Source: UBA2705 sp963977125
GTDB lineage: Bacteria; Pseudomonadota; Alphaproteobacteria; Micavibrionales; Micavibrionaceae
Direction of reading: 5' to 3'
Length of the DNA stretch: 64,000 bases
Assembly: GCA_963977125.1 (NCBI GenBank)
Contig: CAXBNJ010000005.1
Location: 124,001-188,000 of the forward strand
The first letter of the stretch is position 1. Each line of letters opens with the position of its first letter. Both the position numbers and the translations under genes were made by a program. Below the pieces are notes generated by a model, which was not told where the DNA came from, ran no database searches, and saw only the letters and a list, made by a program, of their open reading frames with translations. This document shows, piece by piece, positions 35,844 through 44,452 of the stretch.

Positions 35844-35853
35844 TAACGGATAA
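35083..35853 (+). CDS. Overlapping ORF within the methyltransferase gene (WPTP/ARDWKD protein)
   Basis: The frame is open from GTG 34675, but its first 130 codons look like a shadow. From ATG 35083 (MTYDQWVTALRRVC) the product, 256 residues, reads like a real protein: SSWPTVTATDAS, VQWPTPRAQEPG, KAWPTPMARDWKDSPG repeat a W-P-T-x-x-A-x-D pattern, and the end has LNPLFTEWLMGWPIGWTDF then TAWCHWWQRMHSELF. I know the NPxFxEWLMGxPxGWT string from the C-termini of phage methyltransferase-related proteins. Both frames therefore appear to be under coding constraint. The function is unknown; it may form a complex with, or be an accessory target-recognition part of, the methyltransferase. Confidence 0.6.
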   Translation: MTYDQWVTALRRVCLQRKKSVRRIAANASSSWPTVTATDASVSSARPPEKMIRKDGRNVLRTPSLAETVMQPEGFPYTKQDLQARKAGKDYQTAKVQWPTPRAQEPGSTSASHGSGLAETARYWLTPRATESGEKQETFLKRMSDRTDKAHSSLTAQTKAWPTPMARDWKDSPGMKDRDTGQISLPNMAFRSGHQGQESMNNGDMSQMRLNPLFTEWLMGWPIGWTDFAPVETAWCHWWQRMHSELFYFLSINSNG

Positions 35854-35854
35854 T

Positions 35855-36532
35855 TTATTCTGCTGTTTTACTTGTCGTAGAGCCATTGTTAGAAGTTGCT
35901 GCGGGAGTGGTTTCTGTGGCAATAGGCTGCATAGATGGAATAGTTTGTCCTAAAGGTATACCGCCATTAGGCTCAACGGCTTGCATTGACGGAATTTCCG
36001 CCCCTTTTGTAAGAGGGACTTGTTGCATTTTGGGCACTTCTGCACCTTCTTGTAAAGTTTTTCTATCTGACATTTGAACTCCTTGTTGTTGACTGTTTAT
36101 AAGATTGAATGAAACAAAATATATAGTAAGGCCTACAGCTATTACAAATAAAAATGCGGACAATGTATTTAGGGCGGTTGTTACGGCAGCAAAAATATTT
36201 CGTTTCTTTAAAAATTCGTCCTTCTTATTTAAGTAATACTCTTCAGCATATTTTAGTTGGGTTCTTATACCCCACTGACTTGTATGAAATGAAATCATTG
36301 TTGCAATTATTGCCATTCCAAAAAGAATCCACGATGCAATTAGGCAACCTAGATGTTCAGCTGAGTCAGCTGGCACCACATCCTTAATATAAGCAATTGA
36401 GACACCGAGCGCACCTAATGACAAAGTAAGAATTGCACCATCATACTTTTCAGAGTTTGAGAGCAATCGCATAAGCAAGTCTTGTCTTGTTTGAGCATAT
36501 AATTCTTCACGTTTTTTATCTTCATTGCTCAT
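35855..36532 (-). CDS. AT-rich moron: membrane protein with proline-rich tail
   Basis: A 225-residue protein on the strand opposite to the late genes. Four membrane stretches form two pairs (about 33-50, 61-84 and 117-141, with a charged loop EYYLNKKDEFLKKRN between). The C-terminal 75 residues are a disordered tail with three copies of a short motif, GAEVPKMQ, GAEIPSMQ and TIPSMQ. Base composition is richer in AT than its neighbours. Position, strand and composition suggest a lysogenically expressed moron, perhaps for superinfection exclusion; no family recognised. Confidence 0.75.
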   Translation of the reverse strand: MSNEDKKREELYAQTRQDLLMRLLSNSEKYDGAILTLSLGALGVSIAYIKDVVPADSAEHLGCLIASWILFGMAIIATMISFHTSQWGIRTQLKYAEEYYLNKKDEFLKKRNIFAAVTTALNTLSAFLFVIAVGLTIYFVSFNLINSQQQGVQMSDRKTLQEGAEVPKMQQVPLTKGAEIPSMQAVEPNGGIPLGQTIPSMQPIATETTPAATSNNGSTTSKTAE

Positions 36533-36569
36533 CAGCTTATTCCTATATTTTTAAAGAACCGAGATTAGC

Positions 36570-37802
36570 ATGAACAATTTAAAAATTGAATACCGCTCGC
36601 TGGACGAGTTGATCCCCTATGCCAATAATGCGCGGACGCATTCTGATGCCCAAATTGCGCAGATTGCCGCCAGCATTGCTGAATTTGGGTTTGTAAATCC
36701 GGTGCTGGTCGATGAGGACGGCGTGCTTATTGCCGGACATGGCCGGTTGATGGCCGCGCGGCAGCTCGGCATGGCAGCAGTTCCAAGTATTCAGCTTGCT
36801 CATTTAAGCGAAGCCCAGCGCAAAGCCTTAATCATTGCCGATAATCGCATCGCTCTGAATGCCGGATGGGATGAAGAACTTTTGAAACTGGAGCTGGAAA
36901 CATTGGACGATCTGGATTTTGATTTGGATCTTCTGGGCTTTGATCCGTCTGAAATTGACGATCTTCTTTTTGCCGAGGATGAAGAAGAGGAACCAGAAGA
37001 AGCCATTCCCGAAGTGCCGGAGGATCCGATCAGCAAACCCGGTGATGTCTGGATTTGCGGAAACCATCGTGTGCTGTGCGGCGATGCCACCATTTATGAC
37101 GATACGCAAAAGCTCATGGATGGGCAGCTTGCCGATATGGTATTTACCGATCCGCCGTACAATGTGGATTACGGCAACACCGCTAAGGATAAGCAGCGCA
37201 AGGCTAAGGGCAAAAGCGGTGGCCGCACGATTATGAATGATAATCTTGGCGAAGCCTTTGAGCAGTTTTTATATGATGCTATTACCAATATGCTGATGGT
37301 GACCAAGGGCAGTCTATACATCTGCATGTCCTCCTCAGAGCTGCACACGCTGCAAAAATCATTCATAGCGGCGGGTGGCAAATGGTCGACTTTTATTGTC
37401 TGGGCGAAAAACACCTTTACGCTGGGGCGATCTGATTATCAACGCCAGTACGAGCCAATCCTTTATGGCTGGAAAGAAGGTAATGATCGGTACTGGTGCG
37501 GTGCGCGCGATCAGGGCGATGTCTGGTTTGTGAACAAGCCGCGCGTCAATGATCTGCACCCCACGATGAAGCCCGTGGAATTGGTGGAACGCGCAATCAA
37601 GAATTCAAGTAAAACCAAGGATATTGTACTGGATCCCTTCGGCGGCTCCGGCTCCACGCTCATTGCCTGCGAACGGCTGGGGCGGCAATGCCGGACAAGT
37701 GAGTTGGATCCCAAATATGTCGATGTGATTGTGAAACGCTGGCAGGATGCCACGAAGAAGAAAGCAATTCATGCGGAGACAGGCGAAGAGTTTGGATGTT
37801 GA
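36570..37802 (+). CDS. ParB-domain DNA methyltransferase (N6-adenine/N4-cytosine, beta class)
   Basis: A 410-residue protein. Residues 1-95 are a ParB/sulfiredoxin-like nuclease-fold domain (LDELIPYANNARTHSDAQ, LIAGHGRLMAARQLG). An acidic segment (DEEEEPEEAIPEVPEDP) links it to the methyltransferase: motif IV FTDPPYNVDYG (about 190) precedes motif I LDPFGGSGSTLIACERLG (about 355), the beta-class order. It should methylate adenine or cytosine amino groups in phage DNA. Relatives are common in phages of alphaproteobacteria. It is flanked on both sides by opposing AT-rich morons. Confidence 0.92.
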   Translation: MNNLKIEYRSLDELIPYANNARTHSDAQIAQIAASIAEFGFVNPVLVDEDGVLIAGHGRLMAARQLGMAAVPSIQLAHLSEAQRKALIIADNRIALNAGWDEELLKLELETLDDLDFDLDLLGFDPSEIDDLLFAEDEEEEPEEAIPEVPEDPISKPGDVWICGNHRVLCGDATIYDDTQKLMDGQLADMVFTDPPYNVDYGNTAKDKQRKAKGKSGGRTIMNDNLGEAFEQFLYDAITNMLMVTKGSLYICMSSSELHTLQKSFIAAGGKWSTFIVWAKNTFTLGRSDYQRQYEPILYGWKEGNDRYWCGARDQGDVWFVNKPRVNDLHPTMKPVELVERAIKNSSKTKDIVLDPFGGSGSTLIACERLGRQCRTSELDPKYVDVIVKRWQDATKKKAIHAETGEEFGC

Positions 37803-38327
37803 TTATTTTATCTCAATCAAAAATTCATTTTTAGGGTCTGCGTTATTAATGATTGCGGCTATGCCTATTGGGTAAAGGATAAAACACAATGGCGGAAATA
37901 TTATCGATACAAAAACAATTATTGCAGCAAGAACCCAGCCATTTTCAGGTATGAATTTCAGAATTTGAATAGCTTTTAACAATTTGATAAACGCATTCCA
38001 AATCTTGCATAAAAGTATATTTAAGACAGATAGAATACCTTTTGAATATTTTTCTGCGGCTTCAATCTTTTTATTATTTGGATCCAAGAGCTTTTCTTTT
38101 TTCTTATTCACTTTTGACCAAACAAAGAATCCAGCAGTAAAGCTTATTATTGTTGCTATTATATTTGGGATAGTATTCACACCGCCGTGATGAGAGCAAG
38201 CACCTTGGGAGCCTATAGATGTTGATCCCCATCCATCCATACAGGTAGCGGCAGGCAAAACTATGCCAAACAGTATTATACAAAGAATGAATGTTGATAT
38301 TCCGTAGAACAGAGGACTTCTTAGCAT
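37803..38327 (-). CDS. AT-rich moron: multi-spanning membrane protein
   Basis: A 174-residue membrane protein, minus strand, with stop adjoining the methyltransferase stop. Predicted helices are about 5-27 (STFILCIILFGIVLPAAT), 53-70 (IIATIISFTAGFFVW) and 125-165 (two, WVLAAIIVFVSIIF and CFILYPIGIAAI). A Lys-rich loop (KVNKKKEKLLDPNNKKIE) lies on the inner side. No recognised family. Composition and orientation mark it as a moron like the gene at 35855. Confidence 0.7.
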   Translation of the reverse strand: MLRSPLFYGISTFILCIILFGIVLPAATCMDGWGSTSIGSQGACSHHGGVNTIPNIIATIISFTAGFFVWSKVNKKKEKLLDPNNKKIEAAEKYSKGILSVLNILLCKIWNAFIKLLKAIQILKFIPENGWVLAAIIVFVSIIFPPLCFILYPIGIAAIINNADPKNEFLIEIK

Positions 38328-38333
38328 TTATTT

Positions 38334-38615
38334 CTAATCCTTTTTCAAAAGGATCTTACGATACTTTTTAATGATTTTCCATGGCACAACTTCAAGGCTT
38401 GAAAACGCATCCGGATATTCAGGTGTCCAATCCTTGATGGGTGAACAAATTACGCCATCGCCGTTAATGCCGAGAATCATGTGGTAAGTTACACCTTCCT
38501 TGGCAATATAGGCGCGGATGATGTCGGGAATTTCATCACGACTTATGTTTTCGCGTTGAAGCGTTTCGTTTTCTAAGTGGCCATAGACGTGATACAGAAC
38601 CAGATCCTTACTCAT
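38334..38615 (-). CDS. Small hypothetical phage protein
   Basis: 93 residues, start at 38615 (MSKDLVLYHVYGHLENET), overlapping the end of the upstream DUF3489-like gene by 8 nt (ATGAGTAA). The fold looks alpha/beta, with IPDIIRAYIAKEGVTYHMIL and SLEVVPWKIIKKYRKIL. No family recognised. It is expressed from the DUF3489-like gene. Confidence 0.7.
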   Translation of the reverse strand: MSKDLVLYHVYGHLENETLQRENISRDEIPDIIRAYIAKEGVTYHMILGINGDGVICSPIKDWTPEYPDAFSSLEVVPWKIIKKYRKILLKKD

Positions 38616-38913
38616 CGATCTGACCTTCTGTTTTTTCAAGCGGTTCGAGTTTGTACATGGTTTTGCCATCGCGCGTGTATTTGACGATTTGGCTGTCCTC
38701 GCCTTTTTCTTTGAGTTTTTTACGAATGTTCGACAAAAAACCGCGTGCGGAGTGAGGTTGCCATCCCGTCATTTCGATCAGCTCGTCAATAGTAACGCCG
38801 TCATTGCGGCCCAGAGCCTCCATAACTTGGAGCGTTTTGTTCATGCGCGCAGAAAGCGGTTTTACTGGCGTTTTTGGGGCTGGTTGTTTGGGTGTTTTTG
38901 TTTTCTTGGTCAT
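38608..38913 (-). CDS. DUF3489-like winged-helix protein
   Basis: A 101-residue basic protein. A Lys/Pro-rich arm (KKTKTPKQPAPKTPVKP) precedes a winged helix: RMNKTLQVMEALGRNDGVTI, DELIEMTGWQPHSARGFLSN then KYTRDGKTMYKLEPL. The string TGWQPHSARGFLS is the recognition helix of DUF3489 proteins, small putative regulators common in alphaproteobacteria and their phages. It heads a two-gene minus-strand operon and may regulate it or the adjoining packaging genes. Confidence 0.85.
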   Translation of the reverse strand: MTKKTKTPKQPAPKTPVKPLSARMNKTLQVMEALGRNDGVTIDELIEMTGWQPHSARGFLSNIRKKLKEKGEDSQIVKYTRDGKTMYKLEPLEKTEGQIDE

Positions 38914-39037
38914 GTGTGTGGCTCCTTATTTATCAATTGCTTACATGTCCATGAATGCGTGCTTCGCAGAACTAATCCAGTTAATTCAAGGGTCATTTAA
39001 TTGCTTTTTCCAAGGCCAGCGCGGGTTTGACAGATGA

Positions 39038-40948
39038 ATGCAAACAGTAACCGAACAATCAATTTCACGGGCGATGCGCCGGGCGCTCCGTCCCGACCAA
39101 GCCTTAACGGTTTCCGAATGGGCAGACACACACAGACGGCTCTCCGGCAAGGCTGCCTCCGAGCCAGGGCCGTGGCGTACCGACCGAACGCCGTATTTGC
39201 GCGAGATTATGGACTGCCTGTCCTCAAGCTCTCCAGTGCAGCGGATTGTCTTCATGAAGGGCGCGCAGATCGGCGGGACAGAATGCGGCAACAACTGGAT
39301 CGGATACGTCATCCATCATACGCCGGGGCCAATGCTGGCGATCCTGCCCACGGTCGAAATGGCCAAGCGCAATTCCAAGCAGCGTCTGGATCCGTTGATC
39401 GAAGAGTCGGATGTTATCCGCAAGCGCGTCAAACCTGCTCGTTCACGCGACAGTGGGAACACGATTTTGCAAAAGGAATTTCAGGGCGGCATTCTCGTGC
39501 TAACGGGCGCAAACAGTGCCGCAGGCTTACGATCCATGCCGGTTCGTTTCCTTTTTCTGGACGAGGTGGACGCTTATCCCGGTGATGTTGAGGGTGAAGG
39601 CGATCCGGTTGCGCTGGCCGAAGCACGAACACGGACATTTGCCCGTCGTAAAATCCTGATGGTCAGCACGCCAACCATTCGTGGCATCTCACGAATTGAA
39701 AGAGAGTACGAGCTGAGCGATCAGCGCAAATACATGGTGCCATGTCCGGAATGCGGAACGCATCAATGGCTGAAATTTGAACAACTCAAATGGCCAAAGG
39801 GTAAACCGGAGGAAGCGCTGTATGAATGCGAGCATTGCGAACACAAGATTGAAGAGCGGCACAAAACATGGATGCTGCAGAACGGTTATTGGGAAGCTCA
39901 GGCTGAATGCGATGGCAGAACAGCCGGATTTCACCTGTCTTCCCTGTATTCACCATATGGCTGGCGGTCATGGGCGCAAATTGCCCGCGCCTGGGTGGAT
40001 GCTCAAGGTTCGGACGCGGCGATTAAATCATTCAAGAACACTGAACTTGGCGAAACCTACGTGGAAACTGGCGAAGCACCCGATTGGCAAAGGCTTTATG
40101 AGCGCCGTGAGCCTTACAGAATCGGCAGTATTCCCAAAGCCGGGTTGTTCATTACCGCTGGTGCCGATGTTCAAAAAGACCGGATCGAAGTGTCCATCTG
40201 GGCATGGGGGCGCGATAAGGAATGCTGGCTGATTGATCACCGCATTCTGGAAGGTGACACAGGCCGCGCCGCCGTTTGGAATAAGCTGACGGAGTTTCTT
40301 GGCGAGACATGGCCGCATGAAAACGGCTTTGATTTGGCCTTACGCCGCGTGGCTGTCGATAGCGGTTACGCCACTCAGGAAGTTTATGACTGGGCGCGGA
40401 AACAAAGCCCATCTCTAGTGATGGTGGTTAAAGGTATCCAGCGCGGCGCGGCTTTGGTGGGATTACCGAGTGCGGTTGAGATTACTGCCGATGGTAAAAA
40501 GCTCAAACGCGGTCTGCGCATTCGCCCCGTTGCTGGCGGCATTGCCAAGCTGGAGCTGTTTAACAATTTGCGGAAAAACCCGCCCACGAAAGAGAGCGGT
40601 GATCCGTATCCGGCTGGATATGTTCATCTGCCGCAAGTGGATGAAGAATATTTGAAGCAGCTCTGTTCGGAGCAGCTGATTACATCGAAAAACCGCCGTG
40701 GCTATGCGGTGCGTGAATGGCAAAAAACCAGAGAGCGGAATGAAGCTTTGGATTGCTATGTTTACGCCCGCGCCGCTGCGGCTGTTGAAGGGCTGGATCG
40801 TTTTGGGGATCGCCACTGGCGAGAAATGGAACGATCCCTCGGCCTGGACGAACCCGTTAAACCACGATCATCGCAAGACGATCAACCCAAACCACCAACG
40901 CGCAAGCCCGTGAAACGGCGTGCGCGGAGCAAAGGCGTGAAATTATGA
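39038..40948 (+). CDS. Phage terminase large subunit, GpA family
   Basis: A 636-residue packaging motor. The ATPase has the adapted Walker A FMKGAQIGGTECG and Walker B RFLFLDEVDAYP followed by ARRKILMVSTPT. A zinc-ribbon-like CPECGTH/CEHCEH pair lies in the middle. The nuclease half has AGADVQKDRIEVSIWAWG, the acidic site of the RNase H fold, and VAVDSGYATQEVYDW. The ATG at 39038 is used; the ATG four bases earlier opens a different, spurious frame. Together with the Nu1-like small subunit it cuts and packages DNA. Its end overlaps the gpW-like gene by 4 nt. Confidence 0.96.
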   Translation: MQTVTEQSISRAMRRALRPDQALTVSEWADTHRRLSGKAASEPGPWRTDRTPYLREIMDCLSSSSPVQRIVFMKGAQIGGTECGNNWIGYVIHHTPGPMLAILPTVEMAKRNSKQRLDPLIEESDVIRKRVKPARSRDSGNTILQKEFQGGILVLTGANSAAGLRSMPVRFLFLDEVDAYPGDVEGEGDPVALAEARTRTFARRKILMVSTPTIRGISRIEREYELSDQRKYMVPCPECGTHQWLKFEQLKWPKGKPEEALYECEHCEHKIEERHKTWMLQNGYWEAQAECDGRTAGFHLSSLYSPYGWRSWAQIARAWVDAQGSDAAIKSFKNTELGETYVETGEAPDWQRLYERREPYRIGSIPKAGLFITAGADVQKDRIEVSIWAWGRDKECWLIDHRILEGDTGRAAVWNKLTEFLGETWPHENGFDLALRRVAVDSGYATQEVYDWARKQSPSLVMVVKGIQRGAALVGLPSAVEITADGKKLKRGLRIRPVAGGIAKLELFNNLRKNPPTKESGDPYPAGYVHLPQVDEEYLKQLCSEQLITSKNRRGYAVREWQKTRERNEALDCYVYARAAAAVEGLDRFGDRHWREMERSLGLDEPVKPRSSQDDQPKPPTRKPVKRRARSKGVKL

Positions 40949-41151
40949 GTGACACATTGGAAGAAAAACTGGAGCGCGTGCAAAAGGCGATTGCCGCCAT
41001 TGAAGGCGGAGGGCAAAGCGTTTCCTATGAAGGCCGCGCTGTAACAAAGGGTGATCTCAAAACCCTTTATGATCGTGAAATCTATCTGGAGAAACGGATT
41101 GAGCGAAAAAGTCGCGGTGGAATTCGTATGCGCGGAGGTGTTCCGTTATGA
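40945..41151 (+). CDS. Head-tail joining protein, gpW-like
   Basis: 68 residues, ATGA overlaps at both ends. The sequence is a helix (LEEKLERVQKAIAAIEGG), a short hairpin (QSVSYEGRAVTKGDL) and a second helix with a basic end (LYDREIYLEKRIERKSRG), the fold of lambda gpW. It lies between terminase and portal exactly as in lambda. It should bind the portal and stabilise packaged heads. Confidence 0.85.
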   Translation: MSDTLEEKLERVQKAIAAIEGGGQSVSYEGRAVTKGDLKTLYDREIYLEKRIERKSRGGIRMRGGVPL

Positions 41152-42734
41152 GCCGAAAGCGTATCTCTCTGCCGGAACCAACCACGCTTGATAAAGTTAT
41201 TGGCTGGATTTCGCCCGAAGCAGGCGTTCGCCGCCTGAAAGCCAAAACCGTTATGGCGCTTTATGGCGGCTATACGGGCGCACGTAAAGACCGCCGTCAA
41301 ACCAAAGCATGGCAGACCATGGATGGCAGTGCCGATCAGGTGACGTTGCCTGATCTGCCAGCCCTGCGGGAGCGTTCCCGCGATTTGATCCGTAACGCTC
41401 CTTTAGCGACGGGCGCGATTAACACCGTTGTCACCAATGTTGTCGGTACTGGCCTGAAAGTGCAATCCCGCGTGGATCGGGATGTGCTCAAAGGCGTTCT
41501 GGGCGATACAGAAGAGGACTTCGAAGCCTTTGAGCGGGCTGCCGAGCGTGAGTTTCGCTATTGGGCAGCGTCCAAGCATTGCGATGCTTCTCACATGCAG
41601 GATTTTGCCGGGATGCAGGATCTAGCGCTGCGCTCTGTACTGGAGGCTGGCGATGTGTTTGTGTTGCGGCGTTTTACGCAAAGGCCGGGCGCACGCTATG
41701 GCACATGTCTGCAGCTGGTGGAAGCCGACCGGATCAGTAATCCTGATTGGCATATGGATACACCCAGATTGGCAGGCGGTGTTGAGAAAAACGCATTCGG
41801 CGCCCCTGTTGCTTATCATGTTTTGCAGGCTCATCCCGGCGATCTAAGGGATCCCGGTTCGCGGCACTGGGTAAAGCTTCGTGCTTATGATCGGGATGGA
41901 AACTGGCTGGTTAACCATCTGGCGCGACCCACACGCGTGGGGATGACACGGCCAGCACCTTATCTGGCGCCTGTTATCGAAAGCCTCAAGCAGCTGGATA
42001 AATATTCCGAAGCCGAGCTGATGGCGGCGGTCGTGTCGGCCATGTTCAGCGTGTTCATTAAATCCGAGGATCCAGACGGCCTTGCGCCGATGGAAGATGG
42101 CGCTGGCTCGGGCCGCGATGATAAGGATTTTCAGCTTGGCCCCGGCGCGATATTGGATCTGCTCCCTTATGAAAGCGTGGAGATTGCCGATCCAAAACGC
42201 CCGAACGCAGCTTTTGATCAGTTTGTGCTGGCCATTCTGCGGCAGGTTGGCGTTGCGTTGGAAATCCCCTTCGAGCTGCTGGTGAAGCATTTTACGGCCA
42301 GTTATTCGGCGGCGCAGGCAGCCTTGCTGGAGGCATGGAAGTTTTTCCGCTCCCGCCGGGAATGGCTTGCCTGCATGTTCTGCCAACCCGTTTATGAGGC
42401 GGTGATTACTGAAGCTGTGGCACGAGGCCATTTAAACGCTCCTGGGTTTTTCTCTGACCCCATGCTTCGCGCCGCCTATCTGGGCAGCGAATGGATCGGG
42501 CCGCCACGCGGACAGATTGACCAGCTCAAAGAAGGCAAAGCCGCGCGCGAGCGTGTGGACATGGGAATTTCAACTCTGGCCGAAGAAACAGCAGCGCTGA
42601 CTGGAGGTGATTGGGAGCGCAAGCACCGTCAGCGCGCCAAGGAAAAGCGCCTGCGTCTGGAAGCTGGCTTGGATGAAGTCCAGGCGCCTGTCGAGCAGAC
42701 CCCGGTTCCGGAAGAACCAGAAGAACAAGATTAA
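41148..42734 (+). CDS. Phage portal protein, lambda GpB family
   Basis: A 528-residue portal. Typical strings are RDLIRNAPLATGAINTVVTN, VVGTGLKVQSRVDRD, LVEADRISNPD and QVGVALEIPFELLVKHFTAS then YSAAQAALLEAWKFF. The last 40 residues are a disordered Glu/Pro tail. The dodecamer forms the DNA channel of the head and docks the terminase. Coupled to gpW by ATGA. Confidence 0.96.
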   Translation: MSRKRISLPEPTTLDKVIGWISPEAGVRRLKAKTVMALYGGYTGARKDRRQTKAWQTMDGSADQVTLPDLPALRERSRDLIRNAPLATGAINTVVTNVVGTGLKVQSRVDRDVLKGVLGDTEEDFEAFERAAEREFRYWAASKHCDASHMQDFAGMQDLALRSVLEAGDVFVLRRFTQRPGARYGTCLQLVEADRISNPDWHMDTPRLAGGVEKNAFGAPVAYHVLQAHPGDLRDPGSRHWVKLRAYDRDGNWLVNHLARPTRVGMTRPAPYLAPVIESLKQLDKYSEAELMAAVVSAMFSVFIKSEDPDGLAPMEDGAGSGRDDKDFQLGPGAILDLLPYESVEIADPKRPNAAFDQFVLAILRQVGVALEIPFELLVKHFTASYSAAQAALLEAWKFFRSRREWLACMFCQPVYEAVITEAVARGHLNAPGFFSDPMLRAAYLGSEWIGPPRGQIDQLKEGKAARERVDMGISTLAEETAALTGGDWERKHRQRAKEKRLRLEAGLDEVQAPVEQTPVPEEPEEQD

Positions 42735-42755
42735 CCGACAAATGAGGAGATGATT

Positions 42756-43094
42756 ATGACTGAACGCATTATCAGTGCGGTCAGCGGCAACGCTCATGTG
42801 CCTGTGCAAGCCCCAAGTTGGGACTATTCCAACGCACAGAAGGTGAGTTTTACTGCCACTGCCGCGCCATCTGCCACCATCAATAGCCCGTTGGTGCGGT
42901 TGATTGCCTCTCAGGATTGCTTTTACACGGTTGGAGATAATCCGACCGCCGCAAATGCGGCTGGAAGCGCACCGTTGCCTCAGATGCAAAATTGGGCAGA
43001 GACAATTACACCGGGGCAAAAAATTTCCGTCATTTCCAATGGTGTCGATGGTGAATTGTTCATCATTCCCGCCAAAACGGAAGGCGGTGCATGA
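42756..43094 (+). CDS. Small beta-rich head-module protein
   Basis: 112 residues. GAGGAG at 42744-42749 is 6 nt from ATG 42756, which is preferred over ATG 42750. The product is beta-rich (ERIISAVSGNAHVPVQAP, VSFTATAAPSATINSPLVR) and ends PGQKISVISNGVDGELFIIP. It overlaps the protease gene by 4 nt. Position between portal and protease suggests a structural or decoration protein. No family known to me. Confidence 0.75.
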   Translation: MTERIISAVSGNAHVPVQAPSWDYSNAQKVSFTATAAPSATINSPLVRLIASQDCFYTVGDNPTAANAAGSAPLPQMQNWAETITPGQKISVISNGVDGELFIIPAKTEGGA

Positions 43095-44419
43095 TGTGGG
43101 ATATTCCATCTTCAACCATTCTGGCGATCATGCCGGAATGCCTTCCGGTCGAAGCACCGGGGGCGTTTCAAAAGCAAGGCATGCATTTAGCCGATGACAT
43201 CATGTCCACACATGACAAAGTAGCCGTTATCGATGTCGGGGGGATTATCACGCCGTATCAAAATATTCTCTCCATGCTGTTTGGCGGCACCAATATCGCC
43301 AGCATTGAAGAGCAATTCACACAAGCACTCAATGATCCGGAAATTACGGGCATTATGCTTCGCGTGGATAGTCCAGGCGGCTTGATTACAGGTGTTGAAG
43401 AGCTAGCCAGTACCATTATGGCAGCGCGCGGTCAAAAACCGATTGTGGCTTATGCCTACGGCAATGCAGCTTCGGCGGCGTACTGGATTGCTTCTGCCGC
43501 TGACAAAATCGTGGCTGGGCCTACAACCATGCTGGGATCAATCGGCGTGGCGGTTGCTGTTCCCAAAACCCGTGAGAGCGGCTGGGTCGAGTTTGTATCT
43601 TCGAACGCTCCCAATAAAAGGCTGGATCCTGAAAGCGAGCAAGGCCGCAATTCTATTCAATCGCGGCTTGATGCTATGGAGGCTGAATTCATCGGTGCGG
43701 TGGCCGCAAACCGCGCCGCTTCTCAAGACAAAGTCCTATCGGAATTCGGGCAAGGCGATGTTTTGCCTGCCCGTGAGGCTGTGCGTGCAGGCATGGCCGA
43801 CCTCGTGGGAGGGATGAAAGATGCTCTCTTGCTTATCACCACTCTGCAACCCAAACCAAAAGGAGTCGTTATGACGAAACAAACTGAAACGCCGGAAATA
43901 CCTTCCGGAAACTCAGGTGATATGGTCGCAAAAAGCACGATCACGGCTGATTATATCACCAAAAACCATCCTGAAATCGCGTCTGCTCTCACCAAGAACA
44001 GCTTCAACGAAGGCTATAAGGCCGGATCTGAAACTGAGCGGGAGCGGATTTTGGGATTGGAGGAAGTCTCCATGCCTGGGCATGAGGCTTTGCTGGAAAC
44101 AGCCAAGAAAGACGGCAAAACCAAAGCTGCCGACCTGGCTGTTAAAATCGTAGCCGTTGAAAAGCAGCGTGGCAGCAATGCTCTAAAAACCATCACAGAG
44201 GAAACTGCCGCCGAACCTGTTGTTACGCCAAGCACCTCAAACGATATGCCGAATGCACCGCAAATTGATGCGAACGCGCCTATCGAAGAGCGTGCGGAAG
44301 CTGAGTGGAACGGCAATGCAGAAATCCGGACGGAGTTTTCCGATAAGGATGCCTATATCGCCTATCGCAAAGCTGAAGATCAGGGCCGCGTCAAACGCTA
44401 CGCCCCTAAAGCCAAGTAA
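43091..44419 (+). CDS. Prohead protease, S49/SppA-like, fused to scaffold
   Basis: A 442-residue protein. Residues 42-250 are a ClpP-fold S49 serine protease: LRVDSPGGLITG (91-102, oxyanion strand), GNAASAAYWIASAAD with Ser128 as the nucleophile and GSIGVAVAVP. Residues about 260-442 are hydrophilic, with the long helix ETERERILGLEEVSMPGHEA, and correspond to the scaffold. The layout equals lambda C. An internal start produces the scaffold alone. The protease digests scaffold and itself during capsid maturation. Confidence 0.92.
   Translation: MMWDIPSSTILAIMPECLPVEAPGAFQKQGMHLADDIMSTHDKVAVIDVGGIITPYQNILSMLFGGTNIASIEEQFTQALNDPEITGIMLRVDSPGGLITGVEELASTIMAARGQKPIVAYAYGNAASAAYWIASAADKIVAGPTTMLGSIGVAVAVPKTRESGWVEFVSSNAPNKRLDPESEQGRNSIQSRLDAMEAEFIGAVAANRAASQDKVLSEFGQGDVLPAREAVRAGMADLVGGMKDALLLITTLQPKPKGVVMTKQTETPEIPSGNSGDMVAKSTITADYITKNHPEIASALTKNSFNEGYKAGSETERERILGLEEVSMPGHEALLETAKKDGKTKAADLAVKIVAVEKQRGSNALKTITEETAAEPVVTPSTSNDMPNAPQIDANAPIEERAEAEWNGNAEIRTEFSDKDAYIAYRKAEDQGRVKRYAPKAK
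43871..44419 (+). CDS. Nested capsid scaffold (Nu3-like) from an internal start
   Basis: AAAGGAG at 43859-43865 lies 5-6 nt before an in-frame ATG at 43871, codon 261 of the protease. The product is 182 residues (MTKQTETPEIPSGN), helical and acidic, ending YIAYRKAEDQGRVKRYAP. In lambda, Nu3 is made from C in the same way. The strong internal site is the evidence; expression is inferred. Confidence 0.7.
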   Translation: MTKQTETPEIPSGNSGDMVAKSTITADYITKNHPEIASALTKNSFNEGYKAGSETERERILGLEEVSMPGHEALLETAKKDGKTKAADLAVKIVAVEKQRGSNALKTITEETAAEPVVTPSTSNDMPNAPQIDANAPIEERAEAEWNGNAEIRTEFSDKDAYIAYRKAEDQGRVKRYAPKAK

Positions 44420-44452
44420 CCCTTTAACCCTCTAAAAATCAGGAGAAAACCT

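Noticed and set aside
39034..39585. 183-codon frame at the terminase start
   Set aside because: It opens 4 nt before the terminase ATG, yields an Arg/Gly-rich product and is a shadow of the GpA frame.
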